From assembly GCA_022795575.1 (NCBI GenBank), contig JAAWGY010000186.1:1-5522 (forward strand): 5,522 bases of DNA. The letters are read 5' to 3'. The stretch comes from Angelakisella sp. (GTDB lineage: Bacteria > Bacillota > Clostridia > Oscillospirales > Ruminococcaceae). A program made the translations under genes and the position numbers. Of the stretch, positions 1-5,404 are shown piece by piece (positions within the stretch are counted from its first letter, which is position 1; each line of letters begins with the position of its first letter). The notes under the pieces are model-generated. The model saw only the letters and a program-made list of their open reading frames with translations. It was not told where the DNA came from and searched no databases.

Positions 1-1
1 T

Positions 2-53
2 CCCAAAATGCGCCCGCCTCCAGCGCCTACGGCGCGCGGCGGGCTGTTTTGGG
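2..53. repeat. Long hairpin at the outer edge of the left repeat
   Basis: The sequence folds on itself in three stacked segments: CCCAAAA (2-8) with TTTTGGG (47-53), GCCCGCC (12-18) with GGCGGGC (38-44), and GCGCC (23-27) with GGCGC (31-35) around a 3-nt loop. A-rich on one side and T-rich on the other, it could act as a bidirectional terminator, but the T-run is only four bases, so that is inference. Its right half from position 40 is shared with the inverted-repeat arm at the other end of the window. Confidence 0.6.
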
Positions 54-167
54 GAGAAAGCGGCTACCCCTAACCCCGGCCGCGGTTTGCGCTTCCTGGC
101 TAGGAAGGCGACAAACCGCCATTGGCCCCATCCTCACCAAAAAGCAGCTGTTTGGAACCGCGGCCTG
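40..167 (-). repeat. Left arm of a 128-nt inverted repeat (pairs with 5395-5522)
   Basis: Read on the minus strand this segment matches 5395-5522 over its full length without gaps. Bases 40-96 differ from the partner at one place (68) and 127-167 at one place; about 14 further differences fall in the patch 97-126. It contains its own hairpin, GCGGTTTG (82-89) with CAAACCGC (112-119), continued inward by CTTCCT (92-97) and AGGAAG (102-107). The variable patch is the loop and 3' strand of that hairpin. It lies downstream of bioY, in bioY's orientation. No ORF here looks like a gene. Confidence 0.85.
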
Positions 168-216
168 GGACCTGATGGACAACTCCTTTGGATAGGCTCT
201 GTCTTAGCGACAGCGT

Positions 217-300
217 CCTGGGGAGTTTCGCTCCCTGCGGGGAGCGACCAGGGCCTGCGCGGCCCTGGACCTGCGGCCCGGTAGCCCGGGCGGGCACAAC
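217..300 (-). repeat. Multi-hairpin repeat block, copy E (downstream of bioY)
   Basis: Three consecutive hairpins are visible: CGCTCCC (229-235) with GGGAGCG (240-246); CCAGGGCC (248-255) with GGCCCTGG (261-268); GCCCGG (276-281) with CCGGGC (286-291). On the minus strand this is the same block as copies A, B and D. A small flanking hairpin, CTGTC with GACAG (about 200-213), is a module shared with copy C, in place of the terminator found in B and D. Unlike B and D, this copy lies beyond the bioY terminator, so it may not be in the bioY transcript. Confidence 0.85.
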
Positions 301-416
301 CTGTGGGACAGGTGGTTTCGTTTTGGGCCCACCAGCCCAAAAGCCTATTGAAGCCCGCCCAGCCTGCCGCCTTGGCAGACCTTCCGCACCCGGAGCAAAG
401 CAACGGCCTTTCCCTA
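299..416. other. Non-coding stretch with small hairpins
   Basis: Between copy E and the bioY terminator I see only short inverted repeats: ACCTGT (299-304) with ACAGGT (308-313), TTTTGGGC (321-328) with GCCCAAAA (335-342), and CTGCC (364-368) with GGCAG (374-378). Open frames across here have no ribosome binding site and no recognisable protein. The 321-342 hairpin has A-runs rather than T-runs after its stem on both strands, so it is not a normal terminator. Confidence 0.5.
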
Positions 417-421
417 CCCCA

Positions 422-458
422 ACCAAAAGGACCAGCCGGTAAGGCTGGTCCTTTTGGT
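422..458 (-). terminator. Intrinsic terminator of bioY, probably bidirectional
   Basis: This is a perfect 16-bp stem, 422-437 with 443-458, and a 5-nt loop (GGTAA). The arms carry AAAA and TTTT tracts, so in either direction a GC-rich core (GGACCAGCC with GGCTGGTCC) is followed by a T-run inside the stem end. It is about 170 nt after the bioY stop codon on the minus strand, with no other gene between. Confidence 0.85.
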
Positions 459-628
459 CAGCACCTGCAACAAGGGGATGAGACCACGCCGCAGGGCTTC
501 TATTTGGCGCCCCGCCTCGTCCGGCAGGGGGGTTCTGCCGGCAGGGGACAGGGGGGCTCCCTGTATGTTTTCAGGCCCCAATGGGGAGATTACCGGATGT
601 AGCGTGTTCTCAGCCGCTCCGGAGGCGC
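459..628 (-). other. bioY 3' untranslated region with three hairpins
   Basis: This is 170 nt between the bioY stop codon and its terminator with no supportable gene. It holds CCGGCAG (521-527) with CTGCCGG (535-541), ACAGGG (548-553) with CCCTGT (559-564), and a small CCCC/GGGG hairpin near 576-586. It shows no clear match to the repeat blocks elsewhere in the window. Its function is unknown, and it may simply be structured 3' UTR. Confidence 0.45.
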
Positions 629-1189
629 CTATGCCGCCTTGCTCTTTTCCCGGACACCAAGACGCCGCTGCACCGCCAGGGACAGATAGGAGGCCGCAAG
701 CGCTTTGCAGAGATCGACGGGGATAAAGGGGATGCAGGCCGCCATAGCCGCCTCCCAGAAGCCCTTGTGGAGGTAGACGGCGAACCAGGCTGTCCCGAAG
801 AGGTAGCAGGGGATGAGAGCCGCTGCCATAGCTGCCACGCGCTTCCAGAAGGAGGCGCCAGCCCAACGCTCGGTGAGCAGGGCCACCATCCAGGCCATAA
901 CAGGGTAGGCGATGAGGTAGCCCCCCGTCATCCCAAAGAGCACCGAGGGCCCGCCGGAAAACTGGGCAAAGACCGGCGCCCCCACCGCACCCAGCAGCAG
1001 GTAGCTTAGCAGGGAGAGGAGGGCCGCGCCTTTGGGCAGAAGGCCCCCACAGAGGAAGACGGCCATCACCGCCAGGTTAAAGGGCACCAGCGGCATGGGC
1101 ACCACGATTTGGGAGCAGACCGCTGTTATTGCCACAAAGAGCGCCGCTAAGGTAAGCTCCCGGGTCGTCATCTTGTTTGTCATCATCAT
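629..1189 (-). CDS. bioY: BioY, biotin-specific substrate-binding (S) subunit of an ECF transporter
   Basis: BioY is a small integral membrane protein that binds biotin and takes it up, usually with the shared ECF module (EcfA, EcfA', EcfT), which is not encoded here. The roughly 186-residue protein has the family length and about six hydrophobic segments. Family signatures are visible: PMPLVPFNLAV near the first third, then LLPKGAALLSLLSYLLLGAVG, APVFAQFSGG and the MTGGYLIAY segment. The start is ambiguous: three ATGs in a row (1189, 1186, 1183) follow AAAGGAG (1198-1192) with spacers of 2, 5 and 8 nt, so 1186 or 1183 may be the true start. An in-frame upstream start at 1252 has no Shine-Dalgarno. 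It is transcribed alone, divergently from typA, from a promoter overlapped by a BirA operator, which fits biotin-repressed uptake. Family identification is from motif recognition. Confidence 0.93.
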   Translation of the reverse strand: MMMTNKMTTRELTLAALFVAITAVCSQIVVPMPLVPFNLAVMAVFLCGGLLPKGAALLSLLSYLLLGAVGAPVFAQFSGGPSVLFGMTGGYLIAYPVMAWMVALLTERWAGASFWKRVAAMAAALIPCYLFGTAWFAVYLHKGFWEAAMAACIPFIPVDLCKALAASYLSLAVQRRLGVREKSKAA

Positions 1190-1207
1190 GGCTCCTTTCT
1201 GAAAGGC

Positions 1208-1240
1208 TGTACCAAATCGCCGCGGTGGGCGGCCGGTACA
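1208..1240 (-). other. Stem-loop in the bioY leader
   Basis: TGTACC (1208-1213) can pair with GGTACA (1235-1240), with a GC-rich inner part (CGCC with GGCG). A second GGTACA at 1246-1251 could compete for the same partner. It would lie in the predicted 90-nt bioY leader, just upstream of the Shine-Dalgarno. Whether it regulates anything is unknown. Confidence 0.35.
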
Positions 1241-1284
1241 GCTATGGTACAATTTTGGAATGCGATGGAAACGACTGCCCCATT

Positions 1285-1313
1285 ATCATAACCGAAACGG
1301 AATGGATTGTCAA
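1285..1313 (-). promoter_or_regulatory. bioY promoter (sigma-A type)
   Basis: On the minus strand a perfect -35 TTGACA (1313-1308) is followed by exactly 17 nt and a -10 TATGAT (1290-1285). The start point would be near 1278, giving a leader of about 90 nt before the bioY start codons. The -35 hexamer lies inside the left half of the BirA operator at 1307-1338. Confidence 0.85.
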
Positions 1314-1338
1314 CTAAAAAATAAAATAAGGTCGACAA
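1307..1338. promoter_or_regulatory. Probable BirA (biotin repressor) operator
   Basis: TTGTCAACT (1307-1315), 14 nt of A/T-rich spacer, then GGTCGACAA (1330-1338) form an inverted repeat. The arrangement matches the established BirA operator pattern (TTGTNAACC-N14/15-GGTTNACAA), including half-site length and spacing. It covers the -35 of the bioY promoter, so BirA carrying biotinyl-AMP would block bioY transcription. The typA -10 is about 67 bp away, so typA is probably not controlled. No birA gene is in the window. Confidence 0.85.
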
Positions 1339-1387
1339 TTTAGCGAGCGCAAAAAAATACCGAAAAAATGCGGGGAGGGACTATCTT

Positions 1388-1428
1388 TTTCCGACCTTTG
1401 GTGATATAATCAAAAAGTTAGTCGGAAA
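1388..1428. repeat. 8-bp inverted repeat flanking the typA -10
   Basis: TTTCCGAC (1388-1395) and GTCGGAAA (1421-1428) are perfect inverted copies 25 nt apart, centred on the typA -10 box. Only the right half would be in the transcript, so if functional it acts on DNA, for example as an operator for a dimeric or looping regulator. I do not recognise the motif. Confidence 0.5.
1402..1410 (+). promoter_or_regulatory. typA promoter, extended -10 (TGATATAAT)
   Basis: TATAAT at 1405-1410 is a consensus -10 preceded by TG at 1402-1403, the extended -10 signature. No good -35 is seen at 17-18 nt spacing (TATCTT). Transcription would start near 1417, giving a leader of about 40 nt with AAGGAGG at 1444-1450. 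Confidence 0.75.
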
Positions 1429-1455
1429 TCTGTGAATGATTACAAGGAGGAACCC

Positions 1456-3282
1456 ATGAAAAGGGAAGATTTACGAAATATCGCCATTATCGCCCACGTC
1501 GACCACGGCAAAACCACCCTGGTGGACGGGATGCTCCGGCAGGGTGGCACCTTCCGGGAAAACCAGGTGGTGCAGGAGCGGGTGATGGACTCGGGGGACC
1601 TGGAGCGGGAGCGGGGGATCACCATCCTGGCCAAGAACACCTCCACCGTCTATAAGGGCATCAAAATCAACATTGTGGATACCCCCGGCCACGCCGACTT
1701 TGGCGGTGAGGTGGAGCGGGTGCTGAAGATGGTGAACGGGGTGCTCCTCTTGGTGGACGCCGCCGAGGGCCCCATGCCCCAAACTCGCTTTGTGCTGGAA
1801 AAGGCGCTGGCCCAGGGGTTGCGGGTGGTGATTATCGTCAACAAAATCGATAAGCCGGATGCCCGCATCAAGGAGGTAGTGGACGAGGTGCTGGAGCTGT
1901 TCATCGACCTGGGCGCCAGCGACGAGCAGCTGGACAGCCCTACCGTCTTCTGCTCCGGCCGACAGGGCACCGCCTCCTATTCCCCGGATGTGCCGGGCAC
2001 CGACCTCACCCCCCTATTTGACACCATCGTGGACTATGTGGCCCCCCCGGAGGGAGAGCAGGAGCTGCCCCTTTCGGTGCTGGTTTCCAGCGTGGAGTAC
2101 AGCTCCTTTGTGGGGCGGATTGCGGTGGGACGGGTGGAGACCGGCACCATCCGGGTAAACCAGGAGGTAACGGTGTGCGACTACCACAACCCGGAGGTAA
2201 AGGGCAAGGGAAAGATCACAGCGCTGTATCAATACGACGGCCTCAGTAAAACTCCGGTCCAGGAGGCCAAGGTGGGGGACATTGTCGCCTTCTCCGGCAT
2301 TGAGGACATCACCATCGGTAACACCGTCTGCGATCCCAGCCGGGTGGAGCCCATCCCCTTTGTCAAGATCAGCGAGCCCACCATGGAGATGACCTTCTCG
2401 GTAAACGACAGCCCCTTCTGCGGCAAGGAGGGCAAGTGGGTGACATCCCGGCAGATCCGGGACCGGCTTTACAAGGAGCTGCTGAAGGATGTTTCCCTCC
2501 ATGTGGAGGACACCGACAGCGCCGACAGCTTCCGGGTGCTGGGCCGGGGGGAGATGCACCTGGCGATCCTCATCGAGACGATGCGCCGGGAGGGGTACGA
2601 GTTCCAGGTAGGGGCGCCCAAGGTGCTTTACAAGGAGCTTGAAGGCAAGCGATGCGAGCCCATCGAGGAGCTGGTGGTAGACGTACCGGAGGAATACATG
2701 GGCAGCGTGATGGAAAAGATGGGGGCCCGCAAGGGGGAGCTCCAGGCCATGCAGCCCAAGGGGAGCCGGATGGAGCTGAAGTTTCTGGTCCCGGCCCGGG
2801 GTCTATTTGGCTACCGCAGCGAGTTCTTGACGGACACCCGGGGGGAGGGGATTATGTCGTCGGTATTCCACGACTACCAGCCCTTTAAGGGGGAGATTGG
2901 CGGGCGGCAGGTAGGTTCGCTCATCGCCTTTGAGACCGGGGAGGCGGTGGCCTACGGCATCTTTAACGCCCAGGAGCGGGGCACGATGTTCATCGATCCG
3001 GGCGAGAAGGTATACGCCGGGATGGTGGTTGGTTCCAACCCCAAGGGGGACGACATGACGGTGAACGTCTGCAAGAAGAAGCATATGTCCAACACCCGGG
3101 CGTCCGGTTCTGATGACGCGCTACGGCTGATTCCGCCGCGGCATTTGAGCCTGGAGGAGAGCCTGGAGTTTTTGGCGCCGGATGAGCTGCTGGAGGTAAC
3201 GCCAAAGAGTATCCGTATCCGTAAGAAGGTGCTGGATCATTCCGAGCGGATGAAAGCAGCGGCGAAGAAGAAGGGGAATTAG
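1456..3282 (+). CDS. typA: TypA/BipA ribosome-associated translational GTPase
   Basis: TypA/BipA binds the 70S ribosome like EF-G and supports ribosome assembly and stress or cold growth. The 608-residue protein has the full family length. The GTPase domain carries G1 AHVDHGKT (13-20), G2 RGIT (53-56), G3 DTPGH (75-79) and G4 NKID (129-132). The G5 position reads SGRQG in place of the more usual SA-type motif. After it come the EF-Tu domain 2-like barrel (about 205-300), EF-G domain III/V-like folds (about 305-480) and the TypA-specific C-terminal domain ending in a Lys-rich tail. I chose ATG 1456 because AAGGAGG (1444-1450) sits 5 nt upstream; the GTG at 1432 would place that site inside the gene. 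It is a single gene with its own promoter; its long 3' region holds repeat copies A and B and a terminator at 3586-3630. Confidence 0.97.
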   Translation: MKREDLRNIAIIAHVDHGKTTLVDGMLRQGGTFRENQVVQERVMDSGDLERERGITILAKNTSTVYKGIKINIVDTPGHADFGGEVERVLKMVNGVLLLVDAAEGPMPQTRFVLEKALAQGLRVVIIVNKIDKPDARIKEVVDEVLELFIDLGASDEQLDSPTVFCSGRQGTASYSPDVPGTDLTPLFDTIVDYVAPPEGEQELPLSVLVSSVEYSSFVGRIAVGRVETGTIRVNQEVTVCDYHNPEVKGKGKITALYQYDGLSKTPVQEAKVGDIVAFSGIEDITIGNTVCDPSRVEPIPFVKISEPTMEMTFSVNDSPFCGKEGKWVTSRQIRDRLYKELLKDVSLHVEDTDSADSFRVLGRGEMHLAILIETMRREGYEFQVGAPKVLYKELEGKRCEPIEELVVDVPEEYMGSVMEKMGARKGELQAMQPKGSRMELKFLVPARGLFGYRSEFLTDTRGEGIMSSVFHDYQPFKGEIGGRQVGSLIAFETGEAVAYGIFNAQERGTMFIDPGEKVYAGMVVGSNPKGDDMTVNVCKKKHMSNTRASGSDDALRLIPPRHLSLEESLEFLAPDELLEVTPKSIRIRKKVLDHSERMKAAAKKKGN

Positions 3283-3306
3283 GGCGGCTGCCTGTCCGCG
3301 CCATAT

Positions 3307-3355
3307 GTGCCCGCCCGGGCTACCGGGCCGCAGGTCCAGGACCGCGCAGGCCCTG
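3307..3355 (+). repeat. Multi-hairpin repeat block, copy A (partial)
   Basis: This begins with the same GTGCCCGCC start as the other copies, then GCCCGG (3313-3318) with CCGGGC (3323-3328). The second hairpin is degraded (CCAGGACC against GGCCCTGA) and the rest of the block is replaced by the three-way junction at 3357-3434. It starts 25 nt after the typA stop, in typA's orientation. Confidence 0.75.
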
Positions 3356-3356
3356 A

Positions 3357-3434
3357 AGGCGCAGGGACCTTCTGCGGAAGGTCCGGGGAGCCTTCGGCTC
3401 CGCTGCGCCTCACGGGGGAACCAGTTCCCCCGTG
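3357..3434 (+). other. Compact three-way junction plus adjacent hairpin in the typA 3' region
   Basis: AGGCGCAG (3357-3364) pairs perfectly with CTGCGCCT (3403-3410) and encloses two perfect hairpins: GGACCTT (3365-3371) with AAGGTCC (3378-3384), and GGAGCC (3387-3392) with GGCTCC (3396-3401) over a TTC loop. Only three bases are unpaired at the junction. Directly next to it CACGGGGGAAC (3411-3421) pairs with GTTCCCCCGTG (3424-3434). With 32 perfect pairs in 78 nt it is likely a folded RNA or cruciform. It matches no RNA family that I can name. Confidence 0.65.
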
Positions 3435-3477
3435 TACCCCCTCCGCCCTCCAGGGGAGCCCTATGGGAAAGAAAACC

Positions 3478-3648
3478 GCCTGTCCCTCACGTTGTGCCCG
3501 CCGGGGCTACCCGGCCGCAGGTCCAGGGCCGCGCAGGCCCTGGGCGCCCGCCGCAGCGGGCGAAACTCCCCAGGTTGACTATGATAACGGCAGGGCTTGT
3601 GTTTTTGGCACAGGCCCTGCCGTTTTGTTGTAGGCCGTTAGGCCGCGG
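3478..3648 (+). repeat. Multi-hairpin repeat block with terminator, copy B
   Basis: This aligns along its whole length with copy D (5236-5404). Hairpins in order: GCCGGG (3500-3505) with CCCGGC (3510-3515); CCAGGGCC (3523-3530) with GGCCCTGG (3536-3543); CGCCCGC (3545-3551) with GCGGGCG (3556-3562); then the terminator at 3586-3630. Compared with D, the first stem swaps C:G for G:C and the third has C:G where D has T:A, so pairing is kept. The flank after it (3632-3638 with 3666-3672) forms a further 7-bp stem leading into inverted copy C. Confidence 0.85.
3586..3630 (+). terminator. Intrinsic terminator of typA
   Basis: AACGGCAGGGC (3586-3596) pairs with GCCCTGCCGTT (3614-3624), extendable by TGTG with CACA, and is followed by TTTTGTTG. 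It is the first strong terminator after typA, about 300 nt past its stop, and is nearly the same as that in copy D. Confidence 0.85.
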
Positions 3649-3728
3649 CATAGAACCGAAGTCTGACGGCCTGATAAGACGGTAAGGCTCGTACCCTTTG
3701 GCAAAAGCCCTGTATTAAGATATAGCAT

Positions 3729-3801
3729 CCTGGGGCATTTCGCTCCCTGTGGGGAGCGTCCAGGGCTCTGCCCTGGACCTGCAAGCCTTTGAAAAGGCTT
3801 G
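3729..3801 (-). repeat. Multi-hairpin repeat block, copy C (inverted)
   Basis: On the minus strand this is the same architecture as the other copies: CGCTCCC (3741-3747) with GGGAGCG (3752-3758); TCCAGGGC (3759-3766) with GCCCTGGA (3770-3777); and CAAGCCTTT (3782-3790) with AAAGGCTTG (3793-3801). The last stem has an unrelated sequence from the GCCCGG stem in A, B, D and E but stands in the same place. Its flank (about 3695-3728), with CTGTAT and ATATAG pairing, resembles that of copy E. It faces copy B and follows no minus-strand gene in the window. Confidence 0.8.
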
Positions 3802-3981
3802 ACCGAAACTTTCAGAAGCCGTACCGATAAGCCTGCGGCTCCCTGGGCTCCGGCGGCAGGCGCAGGAAATCCGACGCAATGGGACAAATCGGAGCAGCTT
3901 CCATTTTCTGCTATGTTTTTTTCCTTCCAAAGCTCCCATACTTCCTATTGAACGGGGACAGGCCGTCCCCAGTAACCAAAT
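3802..3981. other. Upstream region of the surface-protein gene
   Basis: This is about 180 nt without a gene. It has an inverted repeat GCCTGC (3831-3836) with GCAGGC (3856-3861), a possible extended -10 TGCTATGTT (3909-3917) with no good -35, and GGGGAC (3954-3959) with GTCCCC (3965-3970) as a hairpin 11 nt upstream of the Shine-Dalgarno AGGAGGT (3982-3988). The promoter is weakly supported; the hairpin could limit readthrough or protect the mRNA. Confidence 0.4.
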
Positions 3982-3993
3982 AGGAGGTATCCC

Positions 3994-5217
3994 ATGAAAA
4001 AGCTGTTATCACTCATTGCGGCACTAACTGTTACACTGCTGTGTACAGTGCCCGCTATGGCCGCCGGATTCACCGCCCGGATCAGCCTGCGGCTGAACAA
4101 CGACCAGCCCCTCCAGCCCAACCAGGAGTACCGGATCCCCATCCTGGCCCAGTACGAGGACGAACCCCCCACCCAGCTGCGGGCAGAGGATCTGGGGGGA
4201 CGGCGGTTTGCCGTTTCCCTCCGGGAGGGGACCGAGGCCCTTTATCTCCCCACAGTGGAAACCGACCAGGGCCTCTGCTGGCTGGTGGTGAAAACCCGCC
4301 CCAGCTACACCACCACGTCCGCCTCTGCCAAGGTGCTTTTGCGGCTGCTGGAGAAGGACAGCCCCAAGGAGGTTTCCCGCACCGAGGCCAGCCTGCGGGT
4401 GGCCTCCCGCCAGATGAGCGACCAGACGGTGGATGCCCTGAAGGCCGGTGACAGCCTTCAGGTGGAAAACACCGCACCTGTTATCACCGAAAAGCAATTC
4501 CAGCGGATCAGCCAGCAGAACTCCTACCGGGCCGTCACCTTAGCTGGTGCGGGCTGGGAATACACTGTCGGTGTTGGGGGGCTGGGGACGCAGAACCTTT
4601 ACAGCACCACTGCCACCCGTCCGGAGTTTGCCACGGCATACCCGGGGCAGCCCTTTGTTTTCCTCTCCTTCCCGGGGGCGCCGGACTTTGGCGCGGCGGG
4701 AACAATGGTGATTGATGTTTCCGAAACGCCGGAGGAATTCGAGGGGCAGTACCACCTTTACCGGCTACTGGATGACCGGCTGTACTACCTGCGCAGCGAC
4801 TACGACAGCGAGGCGGGCACCCTTACTTTCCGGCCCTCCCAGTTGGGGGATTATGTTATTACCAACCGGGAGCTGGAGGAGCCGGCGGCGAGTCAGGCTT
4901 CGGCGGGGGCGGCGGAGGCGGTGAGGACTGCTGCGCCGGCGCAGATGCCTAAGGAGGCAGCCTCTGGGGATGCTGCTTCTGGCAGCGGCAGCAGTGCGCC
5001 GCCTGCGGCCAGCAGCGGGGGGGCTTCTGGCGGTGCGTCTGCCAGCAGTGAGGCTTCTTCTGGTGGCAGCAGTGGTTCTTCTGCTGCCGGGCAGGGGGAG
5101 GCTGCTCTGGTTGCGGACCAGAACCCCAGTACGGGTAGTCAGCGGACGGCTACGGCGGCTGTGCTGGGGACTGCGGCAATGGCGATTGCGGCGGCGATTA
5201 CCTTGCGGAAACGGTAA
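3994..5217 (+). CDS. Secreted, probably wall-anchored protein with NPSTG sorting-type signal; function unknown
   Basis: I do not recognise the family of this 407-residue protein. It has a clear Sec signal peptide (KK at 2-3, hydrophobic core 4-19, AMA at 21-23, cleavage likely after 23 or 24). The mature part has two beta-rich stretches, about 25-140 and 165-292; the latter ends in TFRPSQLGDYVIT, a pattern seen at the end of many clostridial surface domains. Residues 297-376 are a Ser/Gly/Ala/Pro-rich, probably flexible stalk. The C-terminus has NPSTG (377-381), an Ala-rich hydrophobic segment and RKR, the layout of an LPXTG-like sortase substrate. The start is fixed by AGGAGGT with a 5-nt spacer. 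Codons in the stalk favour GCT/TCT, unlike the GCC-rich upstream part. A terminator follows at 5342-5386. No sortase gene is in the window. Confidence 0.88.
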   Translation: MKKLLSLIAALTVTLLCTVPAMAAGFTARISLRLNNDQPLQPNQEYRIPILAQYEDEPPTQLRAEDLGGRRFAVSLREGTEALYLPTVETDQGLCWLVVKTRPSYTTTSASAKVLLRLLEKDSPKEVSRTEASLRVASRQMSDQTVDALKAGDSLQVENTAPVITEKQFQRISQQNSYRAVTLAGAGWEYTVGVGGLGTQNLYSTTATRPEFATAYPGQPFVFLSFPGAPDFGAAGTMVIDVSETPEEFEGQYHLYRLLDDRLYYLRSDYDSEAGTLTFRPSQLGDYVITNRELEEPAASQASAGAAEAVRTAAPAQMPKEAASGDAASGSGSSAPPAASSGGASGGASASSEASSGGSSGSSAAGQGEAALVADQNPSTGSQRTATAAVLGTAAMAIAAAITLRKR

Positions 5218-5235
5218 GGGGCGTGATAGGCAGCA

Positions 5236-5404
5236 GCCTGTCCCTCACGTTGTGCCCGCCCGGGCTACCGGGCCGCAGGTCCAGGGCCGCGCAGGCCCTG
5301 GGCGCTCCCGCAGGAGCGAAACTCCCCAGGACGGCTATAATAACGGCAGGGCCTTGTGTTTTGGCACAGGCCCTGCCGTTTTGTTGTAGGCCGTCAGGCC
5401 GCGG
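5236..5404 (+). repeat. Multi-hairpin repeat block with terminator, copy D
   Basis: This is the full block, starting 19 nt after the surface-protein stop and in its orientation. Hairpins: GCCCGG (5258-5263) with CCGGGC (5268-5273); CCAGGGCC (5281-5288) with GGCCCTGG (5294-5301); CGCTCC (5303-5308) with GGAGCG (5313-5318); terminator 5342-5386. Beyond 5395 it merges into the inverted-repeat arm shared with the left end. Confidence 0.88.
5342..5386 (+). terminator. Intrinsic terminator of the surface-protein gene
   Basis: The stem 5342-5358 with 5365-5380 has about 16 pairs and one bulged T, a TTTTGG-type loop, and is followed by TTGTTG. It is the first terminator after the gene ending at 5217 and nearly identical to the typA terminator. 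Confidence 0.87.

Noticed and set aside
217..300. CRISPR array
   Set aside because: Copies are scattered hundreds of bases apart in both orientations, with no regular spacers.
321..342. Second bioY terminator
   Set aside because: The 8-bp hairpin is followed by A-runs, not T-runs, on either strand.
87..602. Several overlapping open frames on both strands at the left end
   Set aside because: They have no ribosome binding site, are Pro/Arg/Gly-rich as expected of GC-rich repeats, and lie over hairpins and a terminator.
1190..1252. Longer N-terminus for bioY
   Set aside because: The extra 21 residues are not BioY-like, and the Shine-Dalgarno lies just before the ATGs at 1183-1189.
1432..1455. 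Upstream GTG start for typA
   Set aside because: It would put the AAGGAGG site inside the coding region; ATG 1456 gives the usual N-terminus and spacing.
3357..3434. tRNA or tRNA-like gene
   Set aside because: The three-way junction lacks an anticodon arm, a T-loop motif and an acceptor end; it is not a tRNA cloverleaf.
3305..3887. Open frames of 100-126 codons in the typA/surface-gene gap
   Set aside because: They run through repeat hairpins and a terminator, lack ribosome binding sites, and match only the other repeat copies.
4024..4497. Minus-strand and alternate-frame open reading frames inside the surface-protein gene
   Set aside because: They are shadows of a GC-rich gene; only the plus frame has a ribosome binding site, signal peptide and anchor.
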